Shown: positions 44,884-53,889 of the stretch, piece after piece | Layout: every line of letters begins with the position of its first letter | How positions within the stretch are numbered: the stretch's first letter is position 1 | From: Clostridiales bacterium | GTDB lineage: Bacteria > Bacillota > Clostridia > Saccharofermentanales > Saccharofermentanaceae | NCBI GenBank assembly: GCA_017509245.1 | Contig: JAFWQC010000122.1 | Span: 1 to 64,000, forward strand | Direction: 5' to 3' | DNA: 64,000 nt | Position numbers and translations under genes: made by a program | The notes under the pieces: model-generated | What the model was told of the DNA's origin: nothing | What the model saw: only the letters and a program-made list of their open reading frames with translations | The model's database searches: none

Positions 44884-45819
44884 TCAGACTACGTCAGCGA
44901 CTCCGTAGATCACGTCTGATACCTGCGGATCAGAGAAGACGAGCAGGTAAACATTGCCGTTTCTCATAAGGAGCGCAGCATTCACTTCAGATGATGTCTC
45001 GCCCTTGGCAAGAGCCTTAACGTTTCCGAATACGACACGGTAAAGCTTTACGGCAGTGCCTGCGTGAGTTACACCCTCAGTGTATGTGCCGTCGTTGGTA
45101 GGATCGAATGCCTTAACAAGATCAATGCCTTCGGGAGCCTTAAGGAGCAATACCTTCTGGCCGCCGACGCCGATGAAGACTTCCTGTGAAATGCTGTTGG
45201 AGAATGTTCCGGTACCGGATCCCTTGATGTCGAACGGAAGTTCACCGCTGATGTTATCGAGGCGGACATCGCCCATTCCCTCGCTCGCGTCTGTCGATTT
45301 ATATGTGTAGGTTATGTTCTCGTCTGAATCAGGATCAGTCAGTGTGACATGGGAATCCGGTCTGGCATAATTGAATTCTCCGCCCTGACCTTCTCCGCTG
45401 GTAAGCGACTCCGTTCTTGTTTCCGCTGCGGTCGTCGTCTCGGCAGATCCGGCAAAGTAGTTGATATCCAGACCTATTTCACTTTCAACAGGCGCTTCTG
45501 CAGTATCATAAGCCTTGTTATTTGCACGCTCTGTATCATAGCTTATATTCGAAGCGGATTTTTCTCCCATGCCTCTCATGATGAACAGGACACCTGCGAT
45601 AACAAGGATGCCGGCAGCGATAGACGAGATGATGATGATCGGTGTTCTCCTGGCTTTTCTTCTTACCGGCTGTTCATCTTCCTCATCGAAAATATCCGTA
45701 ACGGCTGCCTCTTCAGGCGGCTCCTTAATAGCGGCAGACACAGCAGTCATGATCCTGGCCTTCATCTCAGGATCGACTGTTACGTTACTCATGATTTCGT
45801 TATACTTATTCAAAATCAT
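44884..45819 (-). CDS. Anti-sigma factor-like membrane protein
   Basis: A 311-residue single-pass protein with a short cytoplasmic part (1-60), a membrane helix (about 62-82) and a long external domain. The cytoplasmic region is short and lacks a classic zinc anti-sigma (ZAS) motif. It overlaps the ECF sigma gene by 14 bases on the same strand, the standard sigma/anti-sigma arrangement. External residues 95-311 hold a DUF4367-like segment (TYKSTDASEGMG, AGTAVKLYRVVFGNVKAL). AGGAGG is 3 bases before the ATG. It probably sequesters the sigma factor until an envelope signal releases it (inference). Confidence 0.72.
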   Translation of the reverse strand: MILNKYNEIMSNVTVDPEMKARIMTAVSAAIKEPPEEAAVTDIFDEEDEQPVRRKARRTPIIIISSIAAGILVIAGVLFIMRGMGEKSASNISYDTERANNKAYDTAEAPVESEIGLDINYFAGSAETTTAAETRTESLTSGEGQGGEFNYARPDSHVTLTDPDSDENITYTYKSTDASEGMGDVRLDNISGELPFDIKGSGTGTFSNSISQEVFIGVGGQKVLLLKAPEGIDLVKAFDPTNDGTYTEGVTHAGTAVKLYRVVFGNVKALAKGETSSEVNAALLMRNGNVYLLVFSDPQVSDVIYGVADVV

Positions 45820-46471
45820 CTGCCTCCTTAAGCAATTCCCTCAGCTTGTCCCTTGCGCGCTTCAAGTCTGAACGCACTGTGGCTTCACGCCTTCCGGTGA
45901 TCTGTGCGATCTCCGCGGTCTGATAACCTTCCTGATAGAAAAGGTGGATTGCTTCACGCTGGTGCATCGGCAATGCCAGTACGGCATCCCAGATGGCCTT
46001 GTATTCCTCTCCGCTGTCCAGGTCTTCCTGCACCTGCCCTGCGATCTCCTCGTTAAGTTCGAGAGTATCGCGGACGTTATTATAATCTATGCGGTTCTTT
46101 GCGAGATTTGATGCAACTCTCATGAGCCAGGCTTTTCTGTGTGTCTCGTTCTCGAAAAACGGTCTCACGGTTACGAACTTGATCATGGTCTCCTGCAAAA
46201 TGTCTTCCGCATCCTCCTTGTTGTGCAGGTAAGAGAGTGCAAGACGCAGGATGGAATTACCATGAAGGTCCAGTATCTCTTCCGCTTCCTTCTCTATCTG
46301 CTCGTCAGACTTCCTTGCGCCCTCTTCAAAAGAGCCTCCGAAATCCTCTGATGCTTCACTGACGGATACATCCGGCGCCCCGTCAAAGGAGTCGCCGCCC
46401 AAACCCGTAACAGCAAGCATTATTGCGAGCTTTCGTAAAAGCGGTAGATTAGCCTCGTAAGTCAGTTCCAT
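45806..46471 (-). CDS. ECF RNA polymerase sigma factor
   Basis: A 221-residue sigma-70-family protein. Region 2 is at about 78-145 (SYLHNKEDAEDILQETMIK; typical D-A-E-D-x-x-Q). Region 4 is at about 160-218 (LPMHQREAIHLFYQEGYQ, TAEIAQITGRREATVRSD). There are about 75 extra N-terminal residues, more than the usual ECF length. It should direct transcription of envelope-stress genes and be held by the anti-sigma factor encoded next to it. AAGGG precedes the start. A promoter-like TATAAT lies 70 bases upstream. Confidence 0.88.
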   Translation of the reverse strand: MELTYEANLPLLRKLAIMLAVTGLGGDSFDGAPDVSVSEASEDFGGSFEEGARKSDEQIEKEAEEILDLHGNSILRLALSYLHNKEDAEDILQETMIKFVTVRPFFENETHRKAWLMRVASNLAKNRIDYNNVRDTLELNEEIAGQVQEDLDSGEEYKAIWDAVLALPMHQREAIHLFYQEGYQTAEIAQITGRREATVRSDLKRARDKLRELLKEADDFE

Positions 46472-46538
46472 TTAAACCCTTGATCTGTCTCCGCTTTCAC
46501 CCTATATACAGATGAGACGGAGCATTTGTTGCAGTTAG

Positions 46539-46567
46539 ATTATACGCATGCAAACAAATCAAAGCAA
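46539..46567 (-). promoter_or_regulatory. Promoter of the ECF sigma operon
   Basis: TATAAT on the minus strand (46544-46539) with TTGCTT 17 bases upstream. Confidence 0.45.
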
Positions 46568-46596
46568 ATTGTATTTATAACTGATAAAATACTACT

Positions 46597-46617
46597 GGCG
46601 CAGGGGGGGGACCCCCG
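46597..46617 (+). promoter_or_regulatory. G-tract hairpin just before the tcdA ribosome site
   Basis: Eight G in a row (46603-46610) followed by ACCCCC form a GC-GGGGG/CCCCC-GC stem. It ends next to AGGAG. A TAAAAT -10-like box is at 46585-46590, so the G tract lies in the first transcribed bases. Confidence 0.5.
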
Positions 46618-46634
46618 CAGGAGAGTAAAGACCG

Positions 46635-47339
46635 ATGGATTCAAGATTTGAACGGGAAGAACTGCTTATCGGACAGCAACAGCTGTCCGTGCTTTCGCGC
46701 GCAAAGGTTCTCCTGTTCGGCGTAGGCGGCGTTGGCGGATACGTTGCCGAATGCCTTGCAAGAGCAGGCGTCGGTCACATCACTCTCGTAGACGCTGACA
46801 AAGTGGACATCACGAACATCAACCGCCAGATACTTGCACTCGATTCGACTGTCGGAAGATATAAGGTCGACGTATGCAAAGAACGCATTCTCGATATCAA
46901 TCCGGGAGCCGAAGTTATCACAAAGCAGCTCTTCTATCTCCCTGAGACAAGTGATGAATTCAATTTCTATGCTTACGATTACATCGCAGACTGCATCGAT
47001 ACCGTAGCTGCCAAGATAGACATAATATGTAAGGCTAAAGAAGCCGGCACCCCCGTGATAAGCGCCATGGGCGCTGCGGGCAAACTCGAGCCCGCCCTCT
47101 TTACGGTAACGGATATTTCAAAGACACAGTACTGCCCTCTTGCAAAGGTCATGCGCCGTGAATTAAGGAAGCGCGGCATAAATCACCTTAAGGTGGTCTA
47201 TTCACCCGAGAGCCCCATTCCGCCCAAAGAAGGCAGACGCCCCGGGACCATATCATTCGTTCCCGCTTCATGCGGTATCACTCTGGCAGGAGCATTGATA
47301 AACGACCTGCTGCAGGGCGGCAATCAGGAAGGTATCTAA
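46635..47339 (+). CDS. tcdA: tRNA threonylcarbamoyladenosine dehydratase (TcdA/CsdL)
   Basis: A 234-residue ThiF/E1-like protein. The ATP site GVGGVGGYVAE is at 29-39, followed by an acidic VDADKVD and the NINRQ pattern (62-66), conserved in the family. DCIDTVAAKIDII precedes the conserved ALFTVTDIS. The protein catalyses ATP-dependent cyclisation of t6A37 in tRNA. Length and order of motifs agree with TcdA, not with ThiF or MoeB. It lies alone between the sigma operon and the GGDEF/EAL gene. The ribosome site AGGAG is 11 bases before the ATG. Confidence 0.9.
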   Translation: MDSRFEREELLIGQQQLSVLSRAKVLLFGVGGVGGYVAECLARAGVGHITLVDADKVDITNINRQILALDSTVGRYKVDVCKERILDINPGAEVITKQLFYLPETSDEFNFYAYDYIADCIDTVAAKIDIICKAKEAGTPVISAMGAAGKLEPALFTVTDISKTQYCPLAKVMRRELRKRGINHLKVVYSPESPIPPKEGRRPGTISFVPASCGITLAGALINDLLQGGNQEGI

Positions 47340-47406
47340 AGAATTAATAGTAATTTAAAAAGCGTGTAACACAATTCACATCGTAAACATAGGATAATAG
47401 GGGCGT

Positions 47407-49242
47407 ATGAGAAGCAATGACAACAGACTGTTCATCAAAAACGATGCGGCTTATGTCGTATGTGTTTTCGCGAGCGTCCTGCTCTTCATAGGACTGATCG
47501 CACTTCAGCTCTTCTCGGGAATAACCGCGACCAAGATCTTCGTCGGTGTCGGTCTGTTATTCCTTTCTGTTCTGATGAACGTATTTGAGGGCAAGTTCGG
47601 CTTCTACATCGCGTTCGCCCTGAATTTCGTCCAGTTCATGCTCTACACATATGAATACATAATCATGAAGAGCGATGCGGCTCCCGTGCTCCTTGCCATT
47701 ACTTTTGTCACGATGGTAATCGACATGCTGATCCAGTATTACGTGATCAGGATCGCGGGCAAGATCCAGCACATCGAGGATTCAAAGCGCAATGAGCGCG
47801 GCAATGCCATCCGCAAGGAACTTGAAGACGAGATGTTCTCCCGTACGAGCCTCATAGTAAACCACGAGGTAATGGGAAGCCACCAGCGCCTGAGCGAGGC
47901 CATCGGTAAAAACCTCACTACATCCATCGACCCTCTGACAACACTTCCGGGACGCGACATGATATCCGAGCGTGCCGACAAACTCATAAGAGAAGACATC
48001 GCTAACATGCAGACGAGCGAATCGCCGGACAAGGCATGCCGCCCGTTTACCGTGATCTATCTTGCACTTGACCGTTTCGACAGCATAACGAGATCGATCG
48101 GTCATAAGTCCATGGATCTTTTCATCCAGAATATGGCTCACCGTCTCCGTGAAGCTGCAGACCCTACGGACATGGTTGCAAGGATCGATGATGCTGATTT
48201 CGTCATACTCTTCAGAAGAGGCTTAACGGAAGAGGCGGAGATAAAGTATGCCGACAAGCTTGCAAGGGAAGCTTCCAGGGCATTCGCGGCTGGTCTTGAT
48301 TCTATGAACGCGAAGATCTTCTACGGATTTGCACATTACCCTTCCGATTCACGCCATGCAGGCGAACTTATCGCCAAAGCCGAGGAGCGCATGAGCATAG
48401 CAGCCGCTGAAGCTTCCGGAACCAACGGCAAGACCATTGAGCAGACCGTACTCTCCGGTGAGGAAGTATTTAAGGATAAGACCAAGGACGAGATCGTCAC
48501 GATTTTCGAGCGCGCAATGGCAGACGGAAGCATCCGCATGACATACCAGCCGTGCTTCACTTATGAGAAGGAACTCTGCGGCTTCGAAGCCTTCTTAAGG
48601 TTTGAGAAGGACGGCAAGGTGATATCTCCCCAGGTATTCCTCGCTGCTGCCGAGAATGCCGGATACATGCGCAGGATCGGCGGTTATTCGATGGAGAATT
48701 CGCTGAACGCTCTTGCGGCGGTAAACAGGATCGATCCGAAGCTGACGATGAATATCAACATTTCGACCAATCAGCTCAGAGAGCCCGATTTCATCCAGGA
48801 CTTCTCGAACATCGTCTCGGCTTCTGACTGCGACGTTAATAACGTAATCCTGGATCTTCAGGAGGAAAGCCTTAAGACCAGCCTTCCGGATATCAGGATG
48901 ACGATAGAAGAACTTGCCACCACTGGCGTAAAGATGGCTCTGGATAATTTCGGAAGAGGTTATTCCTCATTCAACGCCATCCCGCTGCTCCCGGTATCGA
49001 TCTTAAAGCTTGACGGCAACTTCACATCAAGCCTTGCAACGGATGCGACGGTAAGGATCCTTACACGTTCCGCGATCTCGCTCATGCACGATATCGACAT
49101 CACTGTCACGGCCACGGGCGTAGGTCAGGAAGACCAGTTTGAGATCCTCGCAGGCAGCGGATGTGACAGATTCCAGGGACGTTTCCTGGGACAGGCAATA
49201 TCCACTGATGAACTCGAAGAGTACATCAGAAATCAACGTTGA
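47407..49242 (+). CDS. Degenerate GGDEF-EAL membrane protein
   Basis: A 611-residue protein with four to five N-terminal membrane helices (about 15-120), a degenerate GGDEF domain (about 175-330) and a degenerate EAL domain (350-605). The catalytic GGDEF is replaced by DDADF. In the EAL domain the first Glu (FEAF) remains, but LEITES reads LDLQEES, the DDFG motif is DNFG and the EGVE motif is TGVG, so several metal-binding residues are missing. The protein therefore probably binds c-di-GMP or acts as a scaffold rather than making or breaking it (inference). AGGGG precedes the ATG. Confidence 0.88.
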   Translation: MRSNDNRLFIKNDAAYVVCVFASVLLFIGLIALQLFSGITATKIFVGVGLLFLSVLMNVFEGKFGFYIAFALNFVQFMLYTYEYIIMKSDAAPVLLAITFVTMVIDMLIQYYVIRIAGKIQHIEDSKRNERGNAIRKELEDEMFSRTSLIVNHEVMGSHQRLSEAIGKNLTTSIDPLTTLPGRDMISERADKLIREDIANMQTSESPDKACRPFTVIYLALDRFDSITRSIGHKSMDLFIQNMAHRLREAADPTDMVARIDDADFVILFRRGLTEEAEIKYADKLAREASRAFAAGLDSMNAKIFYGFAHYPSDSRHAGELIAKAEERMSIAAAEASGTNGKTIEQTVLSGEEVFKDKTKDEIVTIFERAMADGSIRMTYQPCFTYEKELCGFEAFLRFEKDGKVISPQVFLAAAENAGYMRRIGGYSMENSLNALAAVNRIDPKLTMNINISTNQLREPDFIQDFSNIVSASDCDVNNVILDLQEESLKTSLPDIRMTIEELATTGVKMALDNFGRGYSSFNAIPLLPVSILKLDGNFTSSLATDATVRILTRSAISLMHDIDITVTATGVGQEDQFEILAGSGCDRFQGRFLGQAISTDELEEYIRNQR

Positions 49243-49267
49243 TCTGCCGGGATATTTATAGTTATTC

Positions 49268-49867
49268 TCAGTTCTTTGCGATATTGATTATGATCTGCGC
49301 TGCTTTCTCAAAGCTCATGCAGCTTGTGTTGAGGCAGATGTCGTAGTGTGAAGCCAGTCCCCAGCTGTCATTTCCAAACTGGTCGTGATAAGCCGCACGT
49401 TCCTTATCTGCTTTGTTGATCATCTTGCGGGCAGCTTTCTCATCAAGGCCGTCGCGCTCCATGATCCTCTTTATGCGGTCTTCGGGACTTGCCGCGATGA
49501 AGACTTTAAGGAGATTGGGCTTGTCGCTCAGGATCTCATCGGCCCTTCTTCCGACGATGACGCAGGGACCCTCCTTCGCGATCTTCTCGATCACTTCACG
49601 CTGGGCGTTTGCGGCGATCTGTCTTACAGATGTGTATGCGGGTGTCATGAATCCGACCGACAGGTACAGTGCCGCATCGTTGATCTCTTTCTCATCGATC
49701 GATTCAAGATATTTCTCGGCAAGACCGCTCTTCTCGGCGGTCTCCTTTAAAATGTTCATATCGTAATATGGAATCTCCAGTGCATCCGATATGAGCTTGC
49801 CGACCGTTCTTCCGCCTGCGCCGTATGATCTTCCGATAGTTATGATCTTTGAAGTTTTTGCTGACAT
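49268..49867 (-). CDS. Cytidylate kinase-like protein
   Basis: A 199-residue soluble P-loop kinase. The motif GRSYGAGGRTVGK is at 12-24. It is followed by YYDMNILKETAEKSG and R-rich lid residues (EDRIKRIMERDG and DEKAARKMI). It belongs to the cytidylate-kinase-like family (AAK6-type), widespread in Clostridia and with uncertain substrate. Length is slightly shorter than Cmk and the N-terminal glycine pattern differs. GGGGAGG precedes the ATG. It converges on the degenerate GGDEF/EAL gene, separated by 25 bases. Confidence 0.8.
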   Translation of the reverse strand: MSAKTSKIITIGRSYGAGGRTVGKLISDALEIPYYDMNILKETAEKSGLAEKYLESIDEKEINDAALYLSVGFMTPAYTSVRQIAANAQREVIEKIAKEGPCVIVGRRADEILSDKPNLLKVFIAASPEDRIKRIMERDGLDEKAARKMINKADKERAAYHDQFGNDSWGLASHYDICLNTSCMSFEKAAQIIINIAKN

Positions 49868-49925
49868 ATCAGATACCTCCCCATCTATTACTGTTCTTAA
49901 GCACAGAATACCACAAATTCAAGTG

Positions 49926-49934
49926 TGTTATAAT
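49926..49934 (+). promoter_or_regulatory. Extended -10 promoter for the ABC-2 operon
   Basis: TGTTATAAT, 24 bases before the ATG of the ATPase. No standard -35. Confidence 0.55.
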
Positions 49935-49957
49935 CACCCTATTGTTAAAGGAGCGCA

Positions 49958-50605
49958 ATGAATATGGCCGATTCAATCGTTACTGTCGAGAACGTCTCGC
50001 TGAAATATAAGAAGACTGTCCTGACCAACGTTACAATAAGTGCCGGAAAGGGCGAGACGATCGGCCTTTTAGGACTCAACGGTTCAGGCAAATCCACTTT
50101 GCTCTCGGCCATTGCGGGCCTTCGAAAGCCTTCCTCCGGCACCATAAAGGTCAACGGAAAGGCTGGTTTTGTTACACAGGAGAACGCGCTCATTGAAGAG
50201 CTCACTGCCATGGACAACCTCAAGATGTGGACCCCCATGAGCAGGCAGGATATCCTTAAGGAACTTACTGAAACTGAGCTGTCGATCCTCAAGGTCTCTG
50301 ACTTTATCGATCTCAAGGTCAAGCGCATGTCCGGCGGCATGAAGAAGCGTCTGGCGATCGCGTCCGTCCTTCTTTCCAAGCCCGATATCCTTCTTATGGA
50401 TGAGCCCCTTGCAGCGCTCGACATCCCTGCCAAGAATGACATCATCAATTTCGTGGATTCCTTCAGCAAAAAAGGCGGCACCATAATCATCGCCAGCCAC
50501 AGCGAAGAACTCTTTAAGCATTGCTCGAAAATCTATCTCCTGAAGAAGGGAGTCTCCTCATTACTGCCGGCAGGCATCTCCCCCGCGGAGGCTCTTGATG
50601 ATTAA
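49958..50605 (+). CDS. ABC-2-type exporter ATPase
   Basis: A 215-residue ATPase with Walker A GLNGSGKS (39-46), MSGGMKKRLAIA signature (near 127), Walker B DILLMDEPLAALD and ASHS as H-loop. AAGGAG is 4 bases before ATG 49958; the next in-frame ATG (49964) is a less likely start. It is short for an ABC-2 ATPase but complete through the H-loop. It drives the two downstream permeases, its gene overlapping the first by 8 bases. Confidence 0.9.
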   Translation: MNMADSIVTVENVSLKYKKTVLTNVTISAGKGETIGLLGLNGSGKSTLLSAIAGLRKPSSGTIKVNGKAGFVTQENALIEELTAMDNLKMWTPMSRQDILKELTETELSILKVSDFIDLKVKRMSGGMKKRLAIASVLLSKPDILLMDEPLAALDIPAKNDIINFVDSFSKKGGTIIIASHSEELFKHCSKIYLLKKGVSSLLPAGISPAEALDD

Positions 50606-51689
50606 AGCATACTGCAAGAGAGTATTGCTTTTCCTTCCCTTTGTACTGTGCTATTTCCTGGTGCTCGGCCTTGCCATGCTGTCACTTGTCGTATATGCAT
50701 CGGAGTTTCTTTTCGAGAACAGGACAGACAGCATCGTATCAGTTGCGGTATACGTTCCCGACGAGGAGGCATACAGCAAACTGGGCCTTAATCTCGTAAA
50801 GCAGATGGACAGCGTCAAGCACACCATCGCCATCGATCAGGTAAAGACCAAGAGCAAGGTAGTACACCTCGTTGAAGACGGCGAGGCGGTTGCCGGCATC
50901 ATCGTACCCGAAGGCTTCATGGATACGATGGGAACGCCTGATGCGCTTCAGGTCCAGATAATCTACAGGGATGCCGACACGTTTGAGGAACACATAGTAA
51001 ATGACGTGGTCTACGCCATGAGCGATATCCTGGGCACGACCCAGTGCACGATACTGACCGCGGGCGAGTATGCAGAAGAATATCTAGGAATGGATTCCGG
51101 CGACGTTTATGACGTTGAGAGCTCCATATCCAATAATCTCTTCGACTATGTAATGGACCGCAAGACCGCATTCCGCAAGGTCAATCTCGATGACCTCGTC
51201 GCAAAATACAACGTCAAGCTTCAGCTTGCCGCTTCCTATACTCTCTACATCATCATGATGTCGGTCTTTGTCATATCATTCTTTTACAAGGGCAACAACG
51301 CCGTATTCCGGGCGCGCGCAAAGCTCTCCGGCATAGGAACATGGAAGCTGTTCCTCATAGAATCCGTGTGCGCCGCCGTAATGATGTATATCCTCTACGT
51401 GCTGATCTTTATCAGCGCAAGCTTTATCTTCGATTCCATGAAGGTCCTCTCACTGGTCACGATCATTCCGGTGATCCTCATCGTCGCACTGATAGGAACC
51501 GCGCTCTGCTACCTAGTCAAAAGCCCGGCCGCAGTCTCCTACATCATGTTCGGTGCGGGCACGAGCCTCATGTATCTTGCCGGAGGCCTTATACCTCTGG
51601 ACTTCATGCCGCGCTTCTTCCAGAATGCGGCTGCATTTAACCCGCTGCACTACCTGATCCTGTTCTTTATGAGGTCGATGTTCCTATGA
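50598..51689 (+). CDS. ABC-2-type permease
   Basis: A 363-residue membrane protein. A first helix is at about 12-38, an external region of about 165 residues follows, and four to five helices lie at about 205-360, the typical ABC2_membrane_3 (YhgE/DrrB-like) layout. The start is ATG 50598, 6 bases after GGAGG, in place of an in-frame TTG at 50595. Its stop overlaps the next gene by 4 bases. It probably pairs with the second permease. Confidence 0.82.
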   Translation: MIKAYCKRVLLFLPFVLCYFLVLGLAMLSLVVYASEFLFENRTDSIVSVAVYVPDEEAYSKLGLNLVKQMDSVKHTIAIDQVKTKSKVVHLVEDGEAVAGIIVPEGFMDTMGTPDALQVQIIYRDADTFEEHIVNDVVYAMSDILGTTQCTILTAGEYAEEYLGMDSGDVYDVESSISNNLFDYVMDRKTAFRKVNLDDLVAKYNVKLQLAASYTLYIIMMSVFVISFFYKGNNAVFRARAKLSGIGTWKLFLIESVCAAVMMYILYVLIFISASFIFDSMKVLSLVTIIPVILIVALIGTALCYLVKSPAAVSYIMFGAGTSLMYLAGGLIPLDFMPRFFQNAAAFNPLHYLILFFMRSMFL

Positions 51690-52723
51690 GATTATTTCTG
51701 AACAGATTATCGGTACTTGCCAAGCGGAGCCTGATCAACCCCGCGATGTATGTCATGAGCGGCGCCATCATCATCCTGGCACTGCTTGTCATTTTCGTTC
51801 CGGAGAAAGACACTTCGGTCTATATTCCCGTCGCAGTATTGAATGAGGATACTTCAGATGATACGGAAGAGATCGTAGACGATCTCTGCAGCTCAAATTC
51901 CATATTCCATTTCTATGAAGTGGACAGTGAGAAAGAGCTTTATAAAGATCTTGCTTCAGGCAAAGCCAATACAGCTTATATCTTCCCTAAGGGCTTCGTT
52001 GATCACCTTACTGAGAAGGGCTCCAAATATGACGTCAAGCAGGTCTATACGCCCGCTTCAAGTTTCCCCTTCCTCTCAAGGGAAGAGATATTCTGCCGCT
52101 TCTATTCCTACAGCTGCCGACGCATCATCTGCGACACCTTTGCAGAATACGGTTACGAGGTTGATGCTCACGATCCGGAACTCGAGAAGCTCTTCGGGAA
52201 ATACATTAAAGACCAGTCTCTCTTCGCGCTCGAAAATGTTGAGGGCGAGGTCTACAATGCCATCACCAAATCCGAGAAGATCCCCATCCCGCTTTACAAG
52301 TTCGCCGGATTCTTTATCTTCACGGCTGCCCTTCTCGGCACTCTCGCATTCTTAAACGACCAGGATAACAGGATCTATCTGAGGTTCAGACTTTTCGAGC
52401 GCATATACTTAGGACTCATACAGGTGGCGGTATTCACGCTGCCCGCGGCTATAGTTTCAGTGATCTGCTTCCTCGTCTCAAGGACGCAGTTCTCACCTCT
52501 TCATGTCCTTGTCTATACGCTGCTCGTAACATTCATCGCATTTGCCGCCGGAACCGTCATGACACTGATCCCCATCCGCACCGCACGCTCGAGGATCTTC
52601 TCGTCGATCCTGCCGGTATATCTCATCTTATCGTTCCTGTTCAGCGGCATCCTGATGGATCTTACAAACTTCGGAACGGCGCTTAAGACACTGGCAAGCT
52701 TCTTCCCGCCGTCAATGTTCTAA
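51686..52723 (+). CDS. ABC-2-type permease, second subunit
   Basis: A 345-residue protein with one N-terminal helix (20-40), an external domain (45-205) and five C-terminal helices. The same layout as the previous permease suggests that the two form a heterodimer. The start overlaps the previous stop (ATGA). It ends early in the fold, at SFFPPSMF without a final charged tail; compared with the sister subunit (FMRSMFL end) this is normal. A terminator follows at 52735. The exported substrate is unknown. Confidence 0.82.
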   Translation: MRLFLNRLSVLAKRSLINPAMYVMSGAIIILALLVIFVPEKDTSVYIPVAVLNEDTSDDTEEIVDDLCSSNSIFHFYEVDSEKELYKDLASGKANTAYIFPKGFVDHLTEKGSKYDVKQVYTPASSFPFLSREEIFCRFYSYSCRRIICDTFAEYGYEVDAHDPELEKLFGKYIKDQSLFALENVEGEVYNAITKSEKIPIPLYKFAGFFIFTAALLGTLAFLNDQDNRIYLRFRLFERIYLGLIQVAVFTLPAAIVSVICFLVSRTQFSPLHVLVYTLLVTFIAFAAGTVMTLIPIRTARSRIFSSILPVYLILSFLFSGILMDLTNFGTALKTLASFFPPSMF

Positions 52724-52734
52724 ACACAAACTTA

Positions 52735-52765
52735 AAGGGCCGCACCATTGAAAGGTACGGCCCTT
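52735..52765. terminator. Bidirectional terminator
   Basis: AAGGGCCG-x-ACC pairs with GGT-x-CGGCCCTT between the convergent ABC-2 operon and the lipoprotein gene. Confidence 0.8.
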
Positions 52766-52792
52766 GTCATTTACTTGGAAATCCTTTTCAAA

Positions 52793-53668
52793 TCAGAAAT
52801 CAAAGCTTCTTGTGTAGTACTTGAGGACATCACCGTAGTCATCCACGTAATCTTCGATCAACTCGTCAACGAGCTTCTCATCCATAGGTACCTTAACAGG
52901 GTTTGCAGCAGCGCCGAATGAGCTTACGAAAGAATTGAGCACTGTTGCCTTGGTGTTGAGCGAACCGCCTGCAATGATGAAGAGGTTGGAGCCGTTGATC
53001 TCGACGGAGATAGCGACGTCACCCTTGAGCTGCTTGCAGAGATCCTCGAAATCATCCTCATCGTAAACAGAATCTACGAAATCCATGACATCGTCATTGT
53101 TGAGAAGGATCTTAGCGAGTTTTGCAACATCGATGTGGAATCTGAAGTAACCCTCATTCTTTGAAGCATAGAACTCTTTGTTTGTGAGATCCTTTTCGTC
53201 GATTCCTGCTGTATCGAGCATGTCCTCAACGAACTCCATGAAATCTTCCGCATAGTTATCGTCAAGTGAGAGCTGGAGTGCGAAAGCGCCGTCTACCTTA
53301 AGATCTGCGAGCTCCTCAGGATCCTCGAGGTCGTCAAAATCCTCAAGACCGATGCACTTTGCCGCAAGAGCCATGGACTTAACGTCATCAGCATCGATAA
53401 CCTCGGAAAGGCCGAGCTGACGGAGGAAATATTCAACCTCATCAGGCTCATCCTCAATGAGATCCTCGTCTGCATATGCATAGATACCGTCTTCAAGATC
53501 GTCGATCTCCGGTCCGTCATCTTCAAGTTCGAATTCCTCGAGCTTCAGCTTCTCGCAGGCCTTAACAAACTTCTCTGAGGTGATCGTGGTAGTCTTTCCG
53601 CATCCTGCGAAAAGAACACTAAGCATAGTTACTGCAACCAGGCACGCCATAACCTTAATCTTCTTCAT
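52793..53668 (-). CDS. Lipoprotein, unknown function
   Basis: A 291-residue acidic lipoprotein. The signal peptide ends in lipobox LFAGC (about 19-23). The start was placed at ATG 53668 because GGAGGGAG lies upstream at proper spacing; the in-frame codon at 53716 would add 16 residues before the signal. The mature protein is rich in Asp, Glu and Leu (EELADLKVDGAFAL, DDEDDFEDL-like stretches) with no domain I recognise. It is monocistronic, convergent with the ABC-2 operon. Confidence 0.8.
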   Translation of the reverse strand: MKKIKVMACLVAVTMLSVLFAGCGKTTTITSEKFVKACEKLKLEEFELEDDGPEIDDLEDGIYAYADEDLIEDEPDEVEYFLRQLGLSEVIDADDVKSMALAAKCIGLEDFDDLEDPEELADLKVDGAFALQLSLDDNYAEDFMEFVEDMLDTAGIDEKDLTNKEFYASKNEGYFRFHIDVAKLAKILLNNDDVMDFVDSVYDEDDFEDLCKQLKGDVAISVEINGSNLFIIAGGSLNTKATVLNSFVSSFGAAANPVKVPMDEKLVDELIEDYVDDYGDVLKYYTRSFDF

Positions 53669-53889
53669 AATTAATCTCCCTCCAAGTGAAATTAAGGTGA
53701 TTATACTACAAATCATAATTATTTGACTTGTCCCGCAGATTAAAATCGCCCTGATATATCTGTTTTTTTGTATATTTCGCGAAAATGGCCTCTAAATCAA
53801 GCCCGGTATTGTAAGAAATCGTCTTTTCGCGTAAACAAATGTCAAATGCCGTGATATCATTATTTCTAAATCAGAGGGGGTGTTTTCTC

